Positions 29,039 to 38,092 of a stretch of DNA of 64,000 nt are shown one piece after another. The position numbers were made by a program, and so were the translations under genes. Each line of letters opens with the position of its first letter. The stretch's first letter is position 1. Origin of the DNA: Peptococcaceae bacterium 1198_IL3148 (GTDB lineage Bacteria; Bacillota; Desulfotomaculia; Desulfotomaculales; Desulfohalotomaculaceae); contig JBAIYS010000001.1 in the NCBI GenBank assembly GCA_036763105.1, positions 62,001 to 126,000 on the forward strand. The letters run 5' to 3'. Under the pieces are notes generated by a model that saw nothing but the letters and a program-made list of their open reading frames with translations, was not told the origin of the DNA and made no database searches.

Positions 29039-30763
29039 TTAAGAACTCACCACTTTATTACGGCCCGATCTCTTAGCCTCATATAGTAGGTTATCGGCTA
29101 CGCTTAATAGTCGATCCAATTCTTTTCCATAGATGCTACAATACTCGCCAGTAAAACATGTTACACCAAGGCTAATGGTAATTTTAATATCCCCACCATC
29201 GGTTTTAAATATGTGTTCTTCAACCAGTTTTCTCAAGTATTCAGCAAACTTTGCTGACTCAGCCAATTTTTCATTAGGTAATAGAATGACAAACTCTTCA
29301 CCACCAAATCTAGCAAGTAAATGTTCAGCCTTAATGGATTTGGCCACTAAGCTGGTTAATTGCACCAACACCTGATCGCCCACCTGATGACCGTAGGTAT
29401 CATTCACCCTTTTAAAGTAATCTATATCAAATAAAATTACCGAAACCGGAATGTTATCTTTACAGGCACTTTCAATATACTGTTTCATTTTTTTAAATAG
29501 GTACCGTCTGTTATATAAATGTGTTAACGGGTCGGTGCAGGCCACCTGCTCTAATTTTTCATTGACCGCAATTAGTTCATCTTGGGACGCAGCCAACTCT
29601 TCATTTTGACATTGAATCTCCTGCTGTTGTGTTTTTAATTGTTTAATTTGTTCATTTAATTGATGGTGCATTGCTTTAATTTGTATTGACATTTTATTAA
29701 AGGCAGCAACCAACTCATTAATTTCTTGGTTAGATTGAATGTCCACCACATACCCATAGTGTCCATTACCTATCTGCTTGGCAGCCGTAGCTAATTTCTC
29801 TAATGGTTTGGCAAACCGACGGGATAACCACACCACCACCGGCAAGAATATAAAGGTTATTAACACGCCAGTGTTAAAGATTGAATAATATGCTTGCCTG
29901 ATCTCCTTTTTAAGTACAGCATCGGCGTCCTTTTCAATTATAATTGCCATCCGGTTGGTGCTGATGGGTCTATATACTCCGTAAACTTCTCGGCCTAGAT
30001 AATTGATATATTTATCTGCGCCGCTATTTCCTGCCAGTGCTTGTTTAATGCCAAAGCTGCTGACTTTATAACCCAAGCTACTTTCTTCAATCAGCCCTTG
30101 ATTAACCAGTTGGCTTTTATACTTAGATTCTGTCACTAGGGCACCATCAGCGTTAACCAAGTAGCTTTCTGTCCATTGATCTAAATTAAAATTCTGCATC
30201 AACCGGGAAATGCTATCTAAAGAAACCGCTGAAAAAAGTACACCCACCAGTTGATGGTCGTAATATGCAGGAGCTGAAAATACTATAACCGGGTTCCCTG
30301 AAAAGCGGTTAGTAATCACATCTGAAATCCAGGTTTTACCTTTAATAGACTGTTTAAAATATTCCCGATCACTAATACTGATGCCATCACTGGGAGTAGT
30401 GCCAGCGATAACATTGCCATTTTTATCTGCCACCCCCAGATCTTCAACCACTGGGTTGGTGTAAGCAATATTTATTAGGTAATCTTCAATAATTTTAGGA
30501 TCCATAGAGCTAACTTTTCCTGAAGAACTTAACAATAAGCTATATTGCCGCTGCTGCCAAAACCAGTGATTGATAAAATAGACTTGCTTGTCCAACGCCG
30601 CCACCAGCGAATTATAGGTTTGTTGTTCTATACTGGTCTTTGTAGAGTGGAAATATACACCAACAGCACTGAAGGTGGGCACAATAATCAAAATCACTAG
30701 GCCCAACAGAAGAGTGTTTCTAATTTTGCCTTGTGCAATTACTTTTAGCATGTTATTTACCAC
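29039..30763 (-). CDS. Cache-HAMP-GGDEF diguanylate cyclase
   Basis: This 574-aa membrane protein probably makes cyclic di-GMP. An N-terminal helix (about 14-36), a periplasmic double Cache sensor (about 40-275, with DREYFKQSIKGKTWISDV), a second helix (about 290-310), a HAMP domain, a coiled coil (about 375-410) and a GGDEF domain follow in order. The active-site motif is FGGEEF, so the enzyme should be active. There is no EAL domain. A possible inhibitory site (RxxD) is not obvious. It stands alone with its own upstream region. Confidence 0.93.
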   Translation of the reverse strand: MVNNMLKVIAQGKIRNTLLLGLVILIIVPTFSAVGVYFHSTKTSIEQQTYNSLVAALDKQVYFINHWFWQQRQYSLLLSSSGKVSSMDPKIIEDYLINIAYTNPVVEDLGVADKNGNVIAGTTPSDGISISDREYFKQSIKGKTWISDVITNRFSGNPVIVFSAPAYYDHQLVGVLFSAVSLDSISRLMQNFNLDQWTESYLVNADGALVTESKYKSQLVNQGLIEESSLGYKVSSFGIKQALAGNSGADKYINYLGREVYGVYRPISTNRMAIIIEKDADAVLKKEIRQAYYSIFNTGVLITFIFLPVVVWLSRRFAKPLEKLATAAKQIGNGHYGYVVDIQSNQEINELVAAFNKMSIQIKAMHHQLNEQIKQLKTQQQEIQCQNEELAASQDELIAVNEKLEQVACTDPLTHLYNRRYLFKKMKQYIESACKDNIPVSVILFDIDYFKRVNDTYGHQVGDQVLVQLTSLVAKSIKAEHLLARFGGEEFVILLPNEKLAESAKFAEYLRKLVEEHIFKTDGGDIKITISLGVTCFTGEYCSIYGKELDRLLSVADNLLYEAKRSGRNKVVSS

Positions 30764-30840
30764 CTATTGCCAAAGTTATATCCTGTTAATTATAGAATAT
30801 AATTTGTTAATAAAACAATAAATTTATTAAATCAAAATTA

Positions 30841-30865
30841 AAAGACTCCTTTGGATGGAGTCTTT
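30841..30865 (-). terminator. Terminator after the HIT gene
   Basis: A 9-bp stem, AAAGACTCC (30841-30849) with GGAGTCTTT (30857-30865), is followed by TTAATTTTGATTT on the minus strand. Confidence 0.8.
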
Positions 30866-30870
30866 AATGG

Positions 30871-31353
30871 TTAGTCGCTGGCCAGCGCTGCTTTTAATTT
30901 TTGGTAAGTCATTTCTAACCCCTCGGATATTACCCTAACATCACCGATAACCGGCATAAAATTAGTGTCTCCACCCCAGCGGGGTACTATGTGAATATGA
31001 AAATGCCCTGGTATACCTGCCCCAGCAATTTTACCGACATTTACACCAACATTAAAGCCCTCAGGATTAAAGGCTTTGCGCAACAAAGTCACCATTTTTT
31101 GAGTGGTTTGAAACAACTCTAGAGATTCCTCTGCAGTCAAATCGGCAATATCCCCCACATGCCTTTTAGGTGCCACCAACAGATGACCATTATTATAGGG
31201 GTAAATATTTAGTAATACAAAAACTTTTTCTCCGCGGGTGAGTACATAATTCTCTTCATCCGCGGTGGACGCCAGCTTATCGCAAAAAATACACTGTGAG
31301 CCGTTATCTTTACCGATGTATACTGTACGCCAAGGTGCCCAAATACGTTCCAT
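30871..31353 (-). CDS. HIT-family nucleotide hydrolase/phosphorylase
   Basis: This 160-aa protein has the histidine-triad motif GHFHIHIVPRW (about 117-127) and the N-terminal CIFC pair (about 21-24). The pattern FVLLNIYPYNNGHLLVAPKRHV is typical of the Ap4A-hydrolase/phosphorylase-like branch. Such enzymes act on dinucleoside polyphosphates or AMP conjugates. The substrate cannot be read from sequence. It has its own ribosome site and a strong terminator, so it is probably monocistronic. Confidence 0.9.
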   Translation of the reverse strand: MERIWAPWRTVYIGKDNGSQCIFCDKLASTADEENYVLTRGEKVFVLLNIYPYNNGHLLVAPKRHVGDIADLTAEESLELFQTTQKMVTLLRKAFNPEGFNVGVNVGKIAGAGIPGHFHIHIVPRWGGDTNFMPVIGDVRVISEGLEMTYQKLKAALASD

Positions 31354-31428
31354 TATTTAGACCTCCCGTTTGTGAAATTTTACATTATCCTTTCGAGGTC
31401 AACCAGTGTTTTCCTGCTGACAAATACT

Positions 31429-31641
31429 CTATTTGTCCAACAATTCGGAAATAGTTTTAAAAGTTAGGTGGGCAAAGGGATATTTTAACCAACCATTACC
31501 ACCTTGATTAGGATGATAATAGTCAATTAATATCTCCCGACCGTCAGGCAGGATTAACACATGGTTATGTATTATTCTTTGATCCATTACTTTAGCATTC
31601 CTATCAGTTAAGCAATCCCTTGCATACAGCGGGTTAAACAT
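31429..31641 (-). CDS. Hypothetical protein, 70 aa
   Basis: This soluble 70-aa protein is of no family I recognise. It contains HNHVLILPDGREILIDYYHPNQGGNGWLK-type beta-strand sequence rich in aromatic residues, which looks like a genuine small domain. It has a ribosome site (GAGGTG about 7 nt before the ATG at 31641). It lies alone between the HIT gene and sigK. Coding status is likely but unproven. Confidence 0.5.
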   Translation of the reverse strand: MFNPLYARDCLTDRNAKVMDQRIIHNHVLILPDGREILIDYYHPNQGGNGWLKYPFAHLTFKTISELLDK

Positions 31642-31747
31642 ACAACACCTCGTTCCAAATTTCTGGGCTTGTAATTAAGACGGCAAGAGATGCTTTTCCG
31701 TTTCAGTATCAAGCGCTTAATTTTTATTAATTTTTTTCGACAAATTA

Positions 31748-31776
31748 GTCACATTAGATGAACCCCCACATAGAAT
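31748..31776 (+). promoter_or_regulatory. Candidate sigma-E-type promoter of sigK
   Basis: GTCACATT (31748-31755) and CATAGAAT (31769-31776) are separated by 13 nt. They resemble the sporulation sigma-E consensus (ATATT-type -35, CATACAAT-type -10), each with one or two mismatches. The ribosome site AAGGAGGGG (31796-31804) and the sigK ATG (31809) follow. Mother-cell sigma-E control of sigK is expected from Bacillus. Confidence 0.6.
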
Positions 31777-31808
31777 AAATCACTGACCATTTCCTAAGGA
31801 GGGGTTTA

Positions 31809-32507
31809 ATGTTAGCTACCTTGGGCTCTGTTTTGTTAAGTTTATCCATTGTCAACGGGTTAACTTTTTTTATTTCTTATGTGGTCAACAACAGTTTTAA
31901 AAAGCCCCTTAGCCCCGAAGAAACAGTTGCCTATTTTAAGAAGTATCAATCAGGCGATCTGGAAGCTTTTAATGTTCTGGTGGAAAGAAACCTGCGTTTG
32001 GTGGCCCATATTGCCAAAAAATATAAGGAAACGACCGAGGAAAGCTACGATGATTTAATCTCCATAGGCACAATTGGTCTAATTAAAGCCATCAACACCT
32101 TTGATGTTGAACGTGCCAAGTTTTCAACTTACGCATCCCGCTGTATTCATAATGAAATACTAATGTGTCTTAGGTCAAAGCAGAAGGACAGTTTGTTGGT
32201 TTCATTAGAACAACCAATTGGTTGTGATAAGGAAGGCAACGAAGTAACCTGGGAAAATTGTCTAGGCACCGATTCTGAAATAGTGTATGAAGAGGTTGAG
32301 GCCAATCAAGAAATGGAACGACTAAAATTGGCAATAGCCAAATTACCTGCTAAAGAGCGAACGGTAATTATTCAGCGTTACGGCTTAAATGGTACCGAAC
32401 CAAGGTGTCAAAGAAAAATTGCCAAAGACATGGGTATATCCCGCTCTTATGTATCCCGCATTGAAACTAAAGGTTTAAAAAGATTAACTCAATTATTGAC
32501 ACCGTAA
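31809..32507 (+). CDS. sigK: RNA polymerase sporulation sigma factor SigK
   Basis: This 232-aa protein drives late mother-cell genes (coat and cortex). The N-terminus (residues about 1-30, hydrophobic SVLLSLSIVNGLTFFISYVV) is the pro-sequence removed by SpoIVFB-type proteolysis. Region 2 follows (RNLRLVAHIAKKYKETTEESYDDLISIGTIGLIKA) and then region 4 with the helix-turn-helix KIAKDMGISRSYVSRIETKG. The gene is continuous, not split by a skin-type element. It is convergent with an SASP gene. Confidence 0.95.
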   Translation: MLATLGSVLLSLSIVNGLTFFISYVVNNSFKKPLSPEETVAYFKKYQSGDLEAFNVLVERNLRLVAHIAKKYKETTEESYDDLISIGTIGLIKAINTFDVERAKFSTYASRCIHNEILMCLRSKQKDSLLVSLEQPIGCDKEGNEVTWENCLGTDSEIVYEEVEANQEMERLKLAIAKLPAKERTVIIQRYGLNGTEPRCQRKIAKDMGISRSYVSRIETKGLKRLTQLLTP

Positions 32508-32531
32508 AATAGCAATTTAAATTAGGAATTT

Positions 32532-32572
32532 TGGAGCTAGGCACCGCGTGCTTTGGGTTGGGCGCCTGGCTC
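32532..32572. repeat. Hairpin between sigK and SASP gene
   Basis: GGAGCTAGGC (32532-32541) pairs with GCCTGGCTCC (32563-32572) in a 10-bp stem with one G-U pair and a 21-nt loop. There is no clear T-run on either side. It lies between convergent genes and may be a terminator or a copy of a GGAGCCAGGCACC-type dispersed repeat. A related sequence, GGAGCCAGACACC, lies at 16755-16767. Confidence 0.5.
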
Positions 32573-32590
32573 CGTCAATGTAACCTGTGT

Positions 32591-32893
32591 TTAATCAGTT
32601 TTACCTTCGGTTAGCATTTTGTTTCGATAATGCCAAGCCAAAACCGCTTCGGCAAAGGCCACCATTTTTTGGGTCATGCCACCACCAACTTTACCATTCA
32701 TTCTGCTAGGTAAATCCCCTTTGTCAATTTTATCGTAAGCGGCAATTCCCAGTTCGGCAGCCATTTCTGTCTTGAACTCATTTAATGCCGGTTTAACGTA
32801 GGGTTTTAATTCTTGGGGCACCAAGCCTGAAGAAGATACTATCTTCAGTAGTTCTGTGGGCTCAAATTCCTTTAAAACTACATCCTTGGCCAA
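32591..32893 (-). CDS. Alpha/beta-type small acid-soluble spore protein
   Basis: SASPs coat spore DNA and are degraded at germination by the GPR protease. The C-terminal two-thirds matches the family: a GPR cleavage-site-like segment KTEMAAELGIAAY (about 43-55) and the second motif RMNGKVGGGMTQKMVAFAE. The N-terminal 35 residues are longer than in Bacillus SASPs, giving about 100 aa. I chose the TTG at 32893, because AGGGGGG lies 6 nt upstream; the ATG at 32911 precedes that ribosome site. Confidence 0.88.
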   Translation of the reverse strand: MAKDVVLKEFEPTELLKIVSSSGLVPQELKPYVKPALNEFKTEMAAELGIAAYDKIDKGDLPSRMNGKVGGGMTQKMVAFAEAVLAWHYRNKMLTEGKTD

Positions 32894-33004
32894 AATAATC
32901 CCCCCTAGCATTTATTGGTCTTTAAGAAAAAATTATATTATTCCCAATTTGTATTTTTATTATCACCAATTTTTTTAAAATTATTAAACAAAAAATTTGC
33001 AAAA

Positions 33005-33029
33005 AAATGACCGATTAAATCGGTCATTT
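33005..33029 (-). terminator. Terminator after the ABC transporter operon
   Basis: An 11-bp stem, AAATGACCGAT (33005-33015) with ATCGGTCATTT (33019-33029), is followed by a T-run on the minus strand and overlaps the ATPase stop codon. Confidence 0.9.
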
Positions 33030-33807
33030 ATCTTTGTAGCGCAGCGTCTTTGCTTTCATCCCACAACATTTCCATTATCTCCTTTTTAATTGTGGCAAAA
33101 TGTGGGGAAACAGTTACTCTGTGATCCCTGGGTCTGGGGATGTCCACCGATATCTTGGTTCTAATTTTGCCGGGGCGGCGGGACATTACATAGACATTGT
33201 CTGCCAGCAGCACCGCTTCATCAATATCGTGGGTTATAAACAAAATGGTGGTGCGTTCTTGCTCCCACACCGATAGTAACAGTTCTTGCATCACCACTCT
33301 AGTTTGGGCATCTAACGCGCCAAAGGGTTCGTCCATTAGCAATACCTCTGGTTTATTGGCCAAAGCCCGGGCAATGGCCACCCGTTGTTTCATACCCCCA
33401 GATAATGCCTTTGGCAAAGCATTTGCAAAGCTATTTAGCCCCACCAAATCAATGTAATGCCTAGCAATATTTGCCCTTTCGGCAGGGTCAACACCCTTTA
33501 CCTTGAGACCAAATTCGACATTCTTCTGCACAGTTAACCATGGAAACAGCGTATAGGTTTGAAAAACCATTCCCCGCTCTGCCCCCGGTCCCACAATTTC
33601 TTTACCATTCATGCTAACCACACCGCTGGTTGCCGTTTCTAGCCCCGCAACGATGTTGAGCAGCGTTGACTTACCACAACCACTGGGACCAACAATTACC
33701 GCCAGTTCGTTTGCCGCCACTTCCAGATTAATACTGGCCAGGGCTTCAACTTGGTTGTCGGCATTGCCAAACAGCTTGCTTACCTGTTGAATAGATAATT
33801 TTGTCAT
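33028..33807 (-). CDS. ABC transporter ATPase (SsuB/TauB/NrtD family)
   Basis: This 259-aa protein powers an importer. Walker A GPSGCGKSTL (about 40-49), the ABC signature LSGGMKQRVAIARAL (about 137-151), Walker B LLMDEPFGALD and the switch His in FITHDIDEA are all present. It overlaps the permease gene by 4 nt. Family relatives import sulfonates, nitrate or cyanate; which of these cannot be told from the ATPase. Confidence 0.94.
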   Translation of the reverse strand: MTKLSIQQVSKLFGNADNQVEALASINLEVAANELAVIVGPSGCGKSTLLNIVAGLETATSGVVSMNGKEIVGPGAERGMVFQTYTLFPWLTVQKNVEFGLKVKGVDPAERANIARHYIDLVGLNSFANALPKALSGGMKQRVAIARALANKPEVLLMDEPFGALDAQTRVVMQELLLSVWEQERTTILFITHDIDEAVLLADNVYVMSRRPGKIRTKISVDIPRPRDHRVTVSPHFATIKKEIMEMLWDESKDAALQR

Positions 33808-34568
33808 ACCTTACCACCAACCTTTTCACTCCAGGGAACCAGCACTTTAGCTAAGCACTTGAAGAGATAATCTGTCAGTAAGCCTAATAAGCCAATAATG
33901 ATTAACCCGGCAAAGATACGGTCCACAGCTAAAAATCTCTGGGCCTTTAAAATCATATAACCCAGTCCAGAGTTGGCCGCCACCAATTCTGCCACCACTA
34001 GGTAAGTCCACGCCCAACCCATGGTAATGCGCAAGCTATCTAAAATCCCTGGCAATGAAGCCGGTAGCAATACCAATCTATAAGTCTGCCATCGGCTGGC
34101 ACCCAAAGTGGATGCCGCCCGCATTAAATCCCTAGGTACGTTAGCCACCACATCACTAACCATTAAAACCAATTGAAAGAAAGTACCTAAAAATATAATT
34201 ACAAATTTTTGTAAGTCGCCTATACCAAAGTACAACAGTGTTAGCGGCACCAAAGCCACCACCGGTAAATAACGGGCAAAGTCAATTGTAGGTTCAAATA
34301 TCGCCTCTGCCCTTTGGGAGGTAGCAATTAAAATACCTAAAGGTATAGCAATTACCACCGCCATTACCCAGCCCACCAGCACTCGATACAAACTGACCAG
34401 AGTATAGTCTATTAAAATGCCCTCTTGCTGCATGCCGCCTAAGGATTTTATTACCGCCCCTGGGGTGGGGAGAAACAATTCTTTTACTATGCCTCCATAG
34501 GACAATAGGCACCAAGCAGCAGCCAAAAAGGCAAAGGACATTAAAGACAGCGACCGACCTTTTAACAT
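33804..34568 (-). CDS. ABC transporter permease (SsuC/TauC family)
   Basis: This 254-aa integral membrane protein has about six helices and the EAA loop (RAASTLGASRWQTYRLVLLPASLPGIL, about 150-176) that contacts the ATPase. It sits between the binding-protein and ATPase genes, immediately after the former, so the three form one operon. Confidence 0.94.
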   Translation of the reverse strand: MLKGRSLSLMSFAFLAAAWCLLSYGGIVKELFLPTPGAVIKSLGGMQQEGILIDYTLVSLYRVLVGWVMAVVIAIPLGILIATSQRAEAIFEPTIDFARYLPVVALVPLTLLYFGIGDLQKFVIIFLGTFFQLVLMVSDVVANVPRDLMRAASTLGASRWQTYRLVLLPASLPGILDSLRITMGWAWTYLVVAELVAANSGLGYMILKAQRFLAVDRIFAGLIIIGLLGLLTDYLFKCLAKVLVPWSEKVGGKV

Positions 34569-35576
34569 TTATTTAGCAACCTCTTGTACAAAATCTGCGG
34601 TAATTAAAGCATCCAAATCTAACTCATTATCAATAATGCCTTTTTGTTGCCAAAACTTACCGGCCCGTTCAGCGGTGGTATAAACAGTGTCGTCACCGTC
34701 TTTGCTAAAGAAGGCCAGGTTTTCTTGTTGACCAAAAAACTGCACACCTTGGGCCATTTCCGCCACTTCTTCTTTATCTATTTGCAGTACCCGGGCCATA
34801 ATCTCGTTACCTTCATCAGGGTTTGCTCGATAAAATTCAATGGCATCAAACCAAGCCTTGGTTAAACCTTCAGCCGCTTGGGGATTTTCCTTTACAAAAT
34901 CAGACCGCATGGTAACTACATCCACAATGGTTCTGGGTGTTTCTTTGCTGGTTACCAATACATGACCGCCTTCCCTTTGGGACGCATTGGTAATCCACGG
35001 TTCCCAAGTTACCGCCGCATCCAATTTGCCAGCCACAAAGGCTGCACCGGCATCGCCAGCAGTCATTTCTTGAATGTTTACATCCTCTTCATTTAAACCG
35101 TACTTCTCCAACACCGTTAAAAAGAAAAAGTATGATGTCGATGACTTATCTAACCCCACAGTGGCGCCTTTAAGGTCTGCTACGGTGGCAATTTCCTTTG
35201 TAGCTACTATGCCGTCGCCACCTGCCGATTCATCCATGGCAAATATAAATGTTTCTGGTGTGCCTTTAGCAAAGTGGATAACTTCCCGATCCAGAACATT
35301 ACCTAAAGCTTGAATTTGGCCAGAGGCCAATGCACTGGCATATTGTGATTCATCCTCAATCAGCACCAGTTCCGGGTTGATATTGTACTTTTCAAAGTAT
35401 CCCTTCTCTTTGGCAATGTAGAGTGGGGCATAGCCTACCCAAGTGGCATGGGCCAGTTTAAATGCTACCGCTTGATCCTGATTGGCTGTGGTTTCTTTAT
35501 CTTCACCGCCACAACCCATCAGCAACAGTGAAGATATTAACAGCATTACAACAAGGGTAATTAGTTTTTTCGACAT
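34569..35576 (-). CDS. ABC transporter substrate-binding lipoprotein (SsuA/TauA/NMT1 type)
   Basis: This 335-aa protein has a signal peptide ending in a lipobox (LLLMGC, Cys about 22). The binding fold contains HATWVGYAPLYIAKEKGYFEKYNI (about 43-66), the typical NMT1/SsuA start. Aliphatic sulfonates, taurine, nitrate or pyrimidines are the usual ligands in this family. It is first in its operon. Its specificity could tie in with sulfur metabolism, but nothing in the sequence proves this. Confidence 0.92.
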   Translation of the reverse strand: MSKKLITLVVMLLISSLLLMGCGGEDKETTANQDQAVAFKLAHATWVGYAPLYIAKEKGYFEKYNINPELVLIEDESQYASALASGQIQALGNVLDREVIHFAKGTPETFIFAMDESAGGDGIVATKEIATVADLKGATVGLDKSSTSYFFFLTVLEKYGLNEEDVNIQEMTAGDAGAAFVAGKLDAAVTWEPWITNASQREGGHVLVTSKETPRTIVDVVTMRSDFVKENPQAAEGLTKAWFDAIEFYRANPDEGNEIMARVLQIDKEEVAEMAQGVQFFGQQENLAFFSKDGDDTVYTTAERAGKFWQQKGIIDNELDLDALITADFVQEVAK

Positions 35577-35695
35577 AATATTATTCCTCCTTACAAATTC
35601 TTTAGTAAGGATTCTACGTTAAAACAATAATACCTTCCCGTATTAGCGATTTAGTTTATTAAAATAATAACTTGTTGCAATAGTCAAATTAACCA

Positions 35696-35724
35696 TTGAC
35701 CCCCAAATAGTTTTCTGTTAAGAT
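35696..35724 (+). promoter_or_regulatory. Promoter of tRNA-Val/tRNA-Thr
   Basis: TTGACC (35696-35701) and TAAGAT (35719-35724) are spaced by 17 nt, 20 nt before tRNA-Val. Confidence 0.7.
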
Positions 35725-35743
35725 AAATATCGTTCCACAATAA

Positions 35744-35819
<76 letters not shown>

Positions 35820-35822
35820 AAC

Positions 35823-35898
<76 letters not shown>

Positions 35899-35907
35899 CT
35901 TGTAATA

Positions 35908-35942
35908 AAATAAACACCAACCCAAAGGGTTGGTGTTTATTT
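35908..35942. terminator. Bidirectional terminator between tRNA-Thr and VanW gene
   Basis: A stem of about 15 bp (AATAAACACCAACCC with GGGTTGGTGTTTATT) closes a 3-nt loop. T-runs follow on both strands, so it serves both the tRNAs and the convergent VanW gene. Confidence 0.9.
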
Positions 35943-37307
35943 TTTATATCCATCAATGTTTTGTTGTTCAGCAGGTAAAACAATTACTGCCGTCTCGGGT
36001 TTGATATGCCGTTCTGATATTTGTTTGCGCTCAACCTCGGCACCGTTAATTATGGTTACTTCATAAGTAATAATATCGTAGCCATCTTGACCAGGTTTTT
36101 CGACCTTTACTTCTCCGGGTTTAAGGCTGTTGTCACTTTTATATATAGTGTCGTGTTTAATTAATTTGCGTTCGGTTTCAATCTTATATTGCACGTTCTT
36201 GGCATCATCCTTGTTGCCAAATAAGCTAACCGTTAACTTATTTTCTTCCACCGCACTTTTAATCAGAAGCGGCTTTTTACCATCATTTTTAAACTTAAAA
36301 TCTTTTATGTCCCCAGCAATGGTTGCATCTTCTCCAATGGGTGCATAATCCACCGGCAATGTGTGGCGATGCCGTTCAACCACAGGTAAGTCTGCAACTT
36401 TTACAGCGTTATATAAAGTGGTGGCCACCTGGCATACACCACCACCATAATCATCAACTATCTCATTATCTACAATCACGCTGGCCTTTTGATAGCCCTC
36501 CGCTTCAATGCGCGGACCCAGTTGTTGGTTAAGGGAAAATACTTCTCCCGGTTTCATTAAAGTGTTATCTATTTTATTGCTGGCCAGCTTAATATTATGT
36601 ATTCTTGAACTGCTTGATGAATCTAAGGCTGTGACATAAATGCTTAACTGAGTATTGATATCCTTTAGATCTTCATCAGTCAGTTGAGGTTCAATGGCTT
36701 TAGTAACCAACTCCACCTGATGTTCTCTGACATCCAAGTTGGCAAAGCTTTCTACAGTGGCATTGATATCAATAAATTTACCGAGGGTTTCCGATAGTAA
36801 TACCACTTTTCCTTCAGAATTTGCAATTTTAGCATTAATGGGCTGAATATCATAGGTGGCCTTTTGCTGGGCTAATATTTGACGCAGTGCAGCTTCGTTA
36901 AATTTCACCTTTAATGGCAAATTAAAGTCACCTTGCATCAATTTATAATAGTTTGTCATGCCAATCAACGGGTTGGCATTTTTACTTAATTTGTATGCCT
37001 CTGATATTGCCCCTTGGTAATCATAACTAAGTTCTACATCCCCGTATTGAATCGTCCAACCATTACCCTCCTGATCTTTAAGCAGCAGGTTGCTGGTGGG
37101 GGTAGGTTGGGGTAATGCATCTTTTATTTTTACCAGGGCATCCTCCGACCTCATTCCACCAACGTCTACGCCACTAATGGTGACACCCGGAATTATTTTG
37201 TCTTGGTAGCTATATTTTAGAGAAGCCGTGCCAACAGTAACACCAATAATTAATTGCCCAAGTAATAGTGCCCATATTAAAGCGGGGGTATTAAACTTCT
37301 TTTTCAA
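35937..37307 (-). CDS. YoaR-type VanW/G5 envelope protein
   Basis: This 456-aa exported protein has one N-terminal helix (about 9-30), two peptidoglycan-binding-4-like segments (about 40-230), a VanW domain with KPGEVFSLNQQLGPR and DYGGGVCQVATTLYNAV (about 258-310), and a C-terminal G5-like domain (about 385-445). VanW proteins occur in glycopeptide-resistance clusters and widely elsewhere; their activity is not established, but a conserved Cys-His centre is visible (GVCQVATT, ERHRH). It overlaps the PRC-barrel gene by 17 nt, suggesting co-expression. Confidence 0.9.
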   Translation of the reverse strand: MKKKFNTPALIWALLLGQLIIGVTVGTASLKYSYQDKIIPGVTISGVDVGGMRSEDALVKIKDALPQPTPTSNLLLKDQEGNGWTIQYGDVELSYDYQGAISEAYKLSKNANPLIGMTNYYKLMQGDFNLPLKVKFNEAALRQILAQQKATYDIQPINAKIANSEGKVVLLSETLGKFIDINATVESFANLDVREHQVELVTKAIEPQLTDEDLKDINTQLSIYVTALDSSSSSRIHNIKLASNKIDNTLMKPGEVFSLNQQLGPRIEAEGYQKASVIVDNEIVDDYGGGVCQVATTLYNAVKVADLPVVERHRHTLPVDYAPIGEDATIAGDIKDFKFKNDGKKPLLIKSAVEENKLTVSLFGNKDDAKNVQYKIETERKLIKHDTIYKSDNSLKPGEVKVEKPGQDGYDIITYEVTIINGAEVERKQISERHIKPETAVIVLPAEQQNIDGYKK

Positions 37308-38064
37308 CGTTATTTAACGTTAGATCAATATATTTATCATTAGCTATTGCTTGTTCAATTATCTCTGGTGTTACAATGCTTCCCTCTTTAGCAATAACCT
37401 CACCGCCATCTGTGATGATATCAGCCGTTACTTTCCTACCAATTAAAAATTCGTTTTGTTTGTCTGCAAAGAACTCTAACGGATCACTTTTAGCTGATTC
37501 TGGCTCATCGCTAATTTTTGGTTGGGCAGGCTGTTCTGGTTCAGGCTTAAAGGTGTTATCCTCCGGTAAAATAGTTTCTGTAACGTACTGTTTAAAATCC
37601 TTATCGACAATAATTAAATCCCGACCAAAGGTTATTACATGCTGGGATGGAATATAACCACTGGCACTTTCTTCGCCGTTAGGCACCCACTGGCAACCAA
37701 CTATTTTACCATTTTCATCATCTATTAATAGCTCACTTATGATCCCGGTAATGGTTCCCTTTTCAGTCATCACCTTAGTGCCAATAACCCTTACATTTTT
37801 ATCCAACAGCATTAAGGCATTTTCATCTGTAGAAAATGGTATCATTTTGTCCTCAGTTCTTACTGTTAGTGCATCTTCACCGATTCCGACTACATTTGCG
37901 AAGGGAATTAGCCCGTTTTCTTTAATTGTATTTAGGGGCGCCACTACAATATAATCTACTGCACCATTTTCCGGGTTAATTAGCAGGTCTTTAACCTCGC
38001 CTAATTTCAACACTTCCGCAATGCTAAAAACCGGCAGGCCAATAATCTCCTTGCTTGTTTTCAC
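37291..38064 (-). CDS. PRC-barrel domain protein
   Basis: This 257-aa cytoplasmic protein has two PRC-barrel-like repeats: residues about 1-80 (MKTSKEIIGLPVFSIAEVLKLG) and about 85-160 (VRVIGTKVMTEKGTITGIISELLIDDENGKIVGC). A C-terminal region after a proline-rich linker ends in KVTADIITDGGEVIAKEGSIVTPEIIEQA, which resembles the end of related clostridial proteins. PRC barrels act in RNA processing or photosynthetic complexes; here the role is unknown. It lies between the TPR gene and the VanW gene. Confidence 0.85.
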   Translation of the reverse strand: MKTSKEIIGLPVFSIAEVLKLGEVKDLLINPENGAVDYIVVAPLNTIKENGLIPFANVVGIGEDALTVRTEDKMIPFSTDENALMLLDKNVRVIGTKVMTEKGTITGIISELLIDDENGKIVGCQWVPNGEESASGYIPSQHVITFGRDLIIVDKDFKQYVTETILPEDNTFKPEPEQPAQPKISDEPESAKSDPLEFFADKQNEFLIGRKVTADIITDGGEVIAKEGSIVTPEIIEQAIANDKYIDLTLNNVEKEV

Positions 38065-38092
38065 AGCGTGTCCTTCTCCTTCCGCTCCACAT

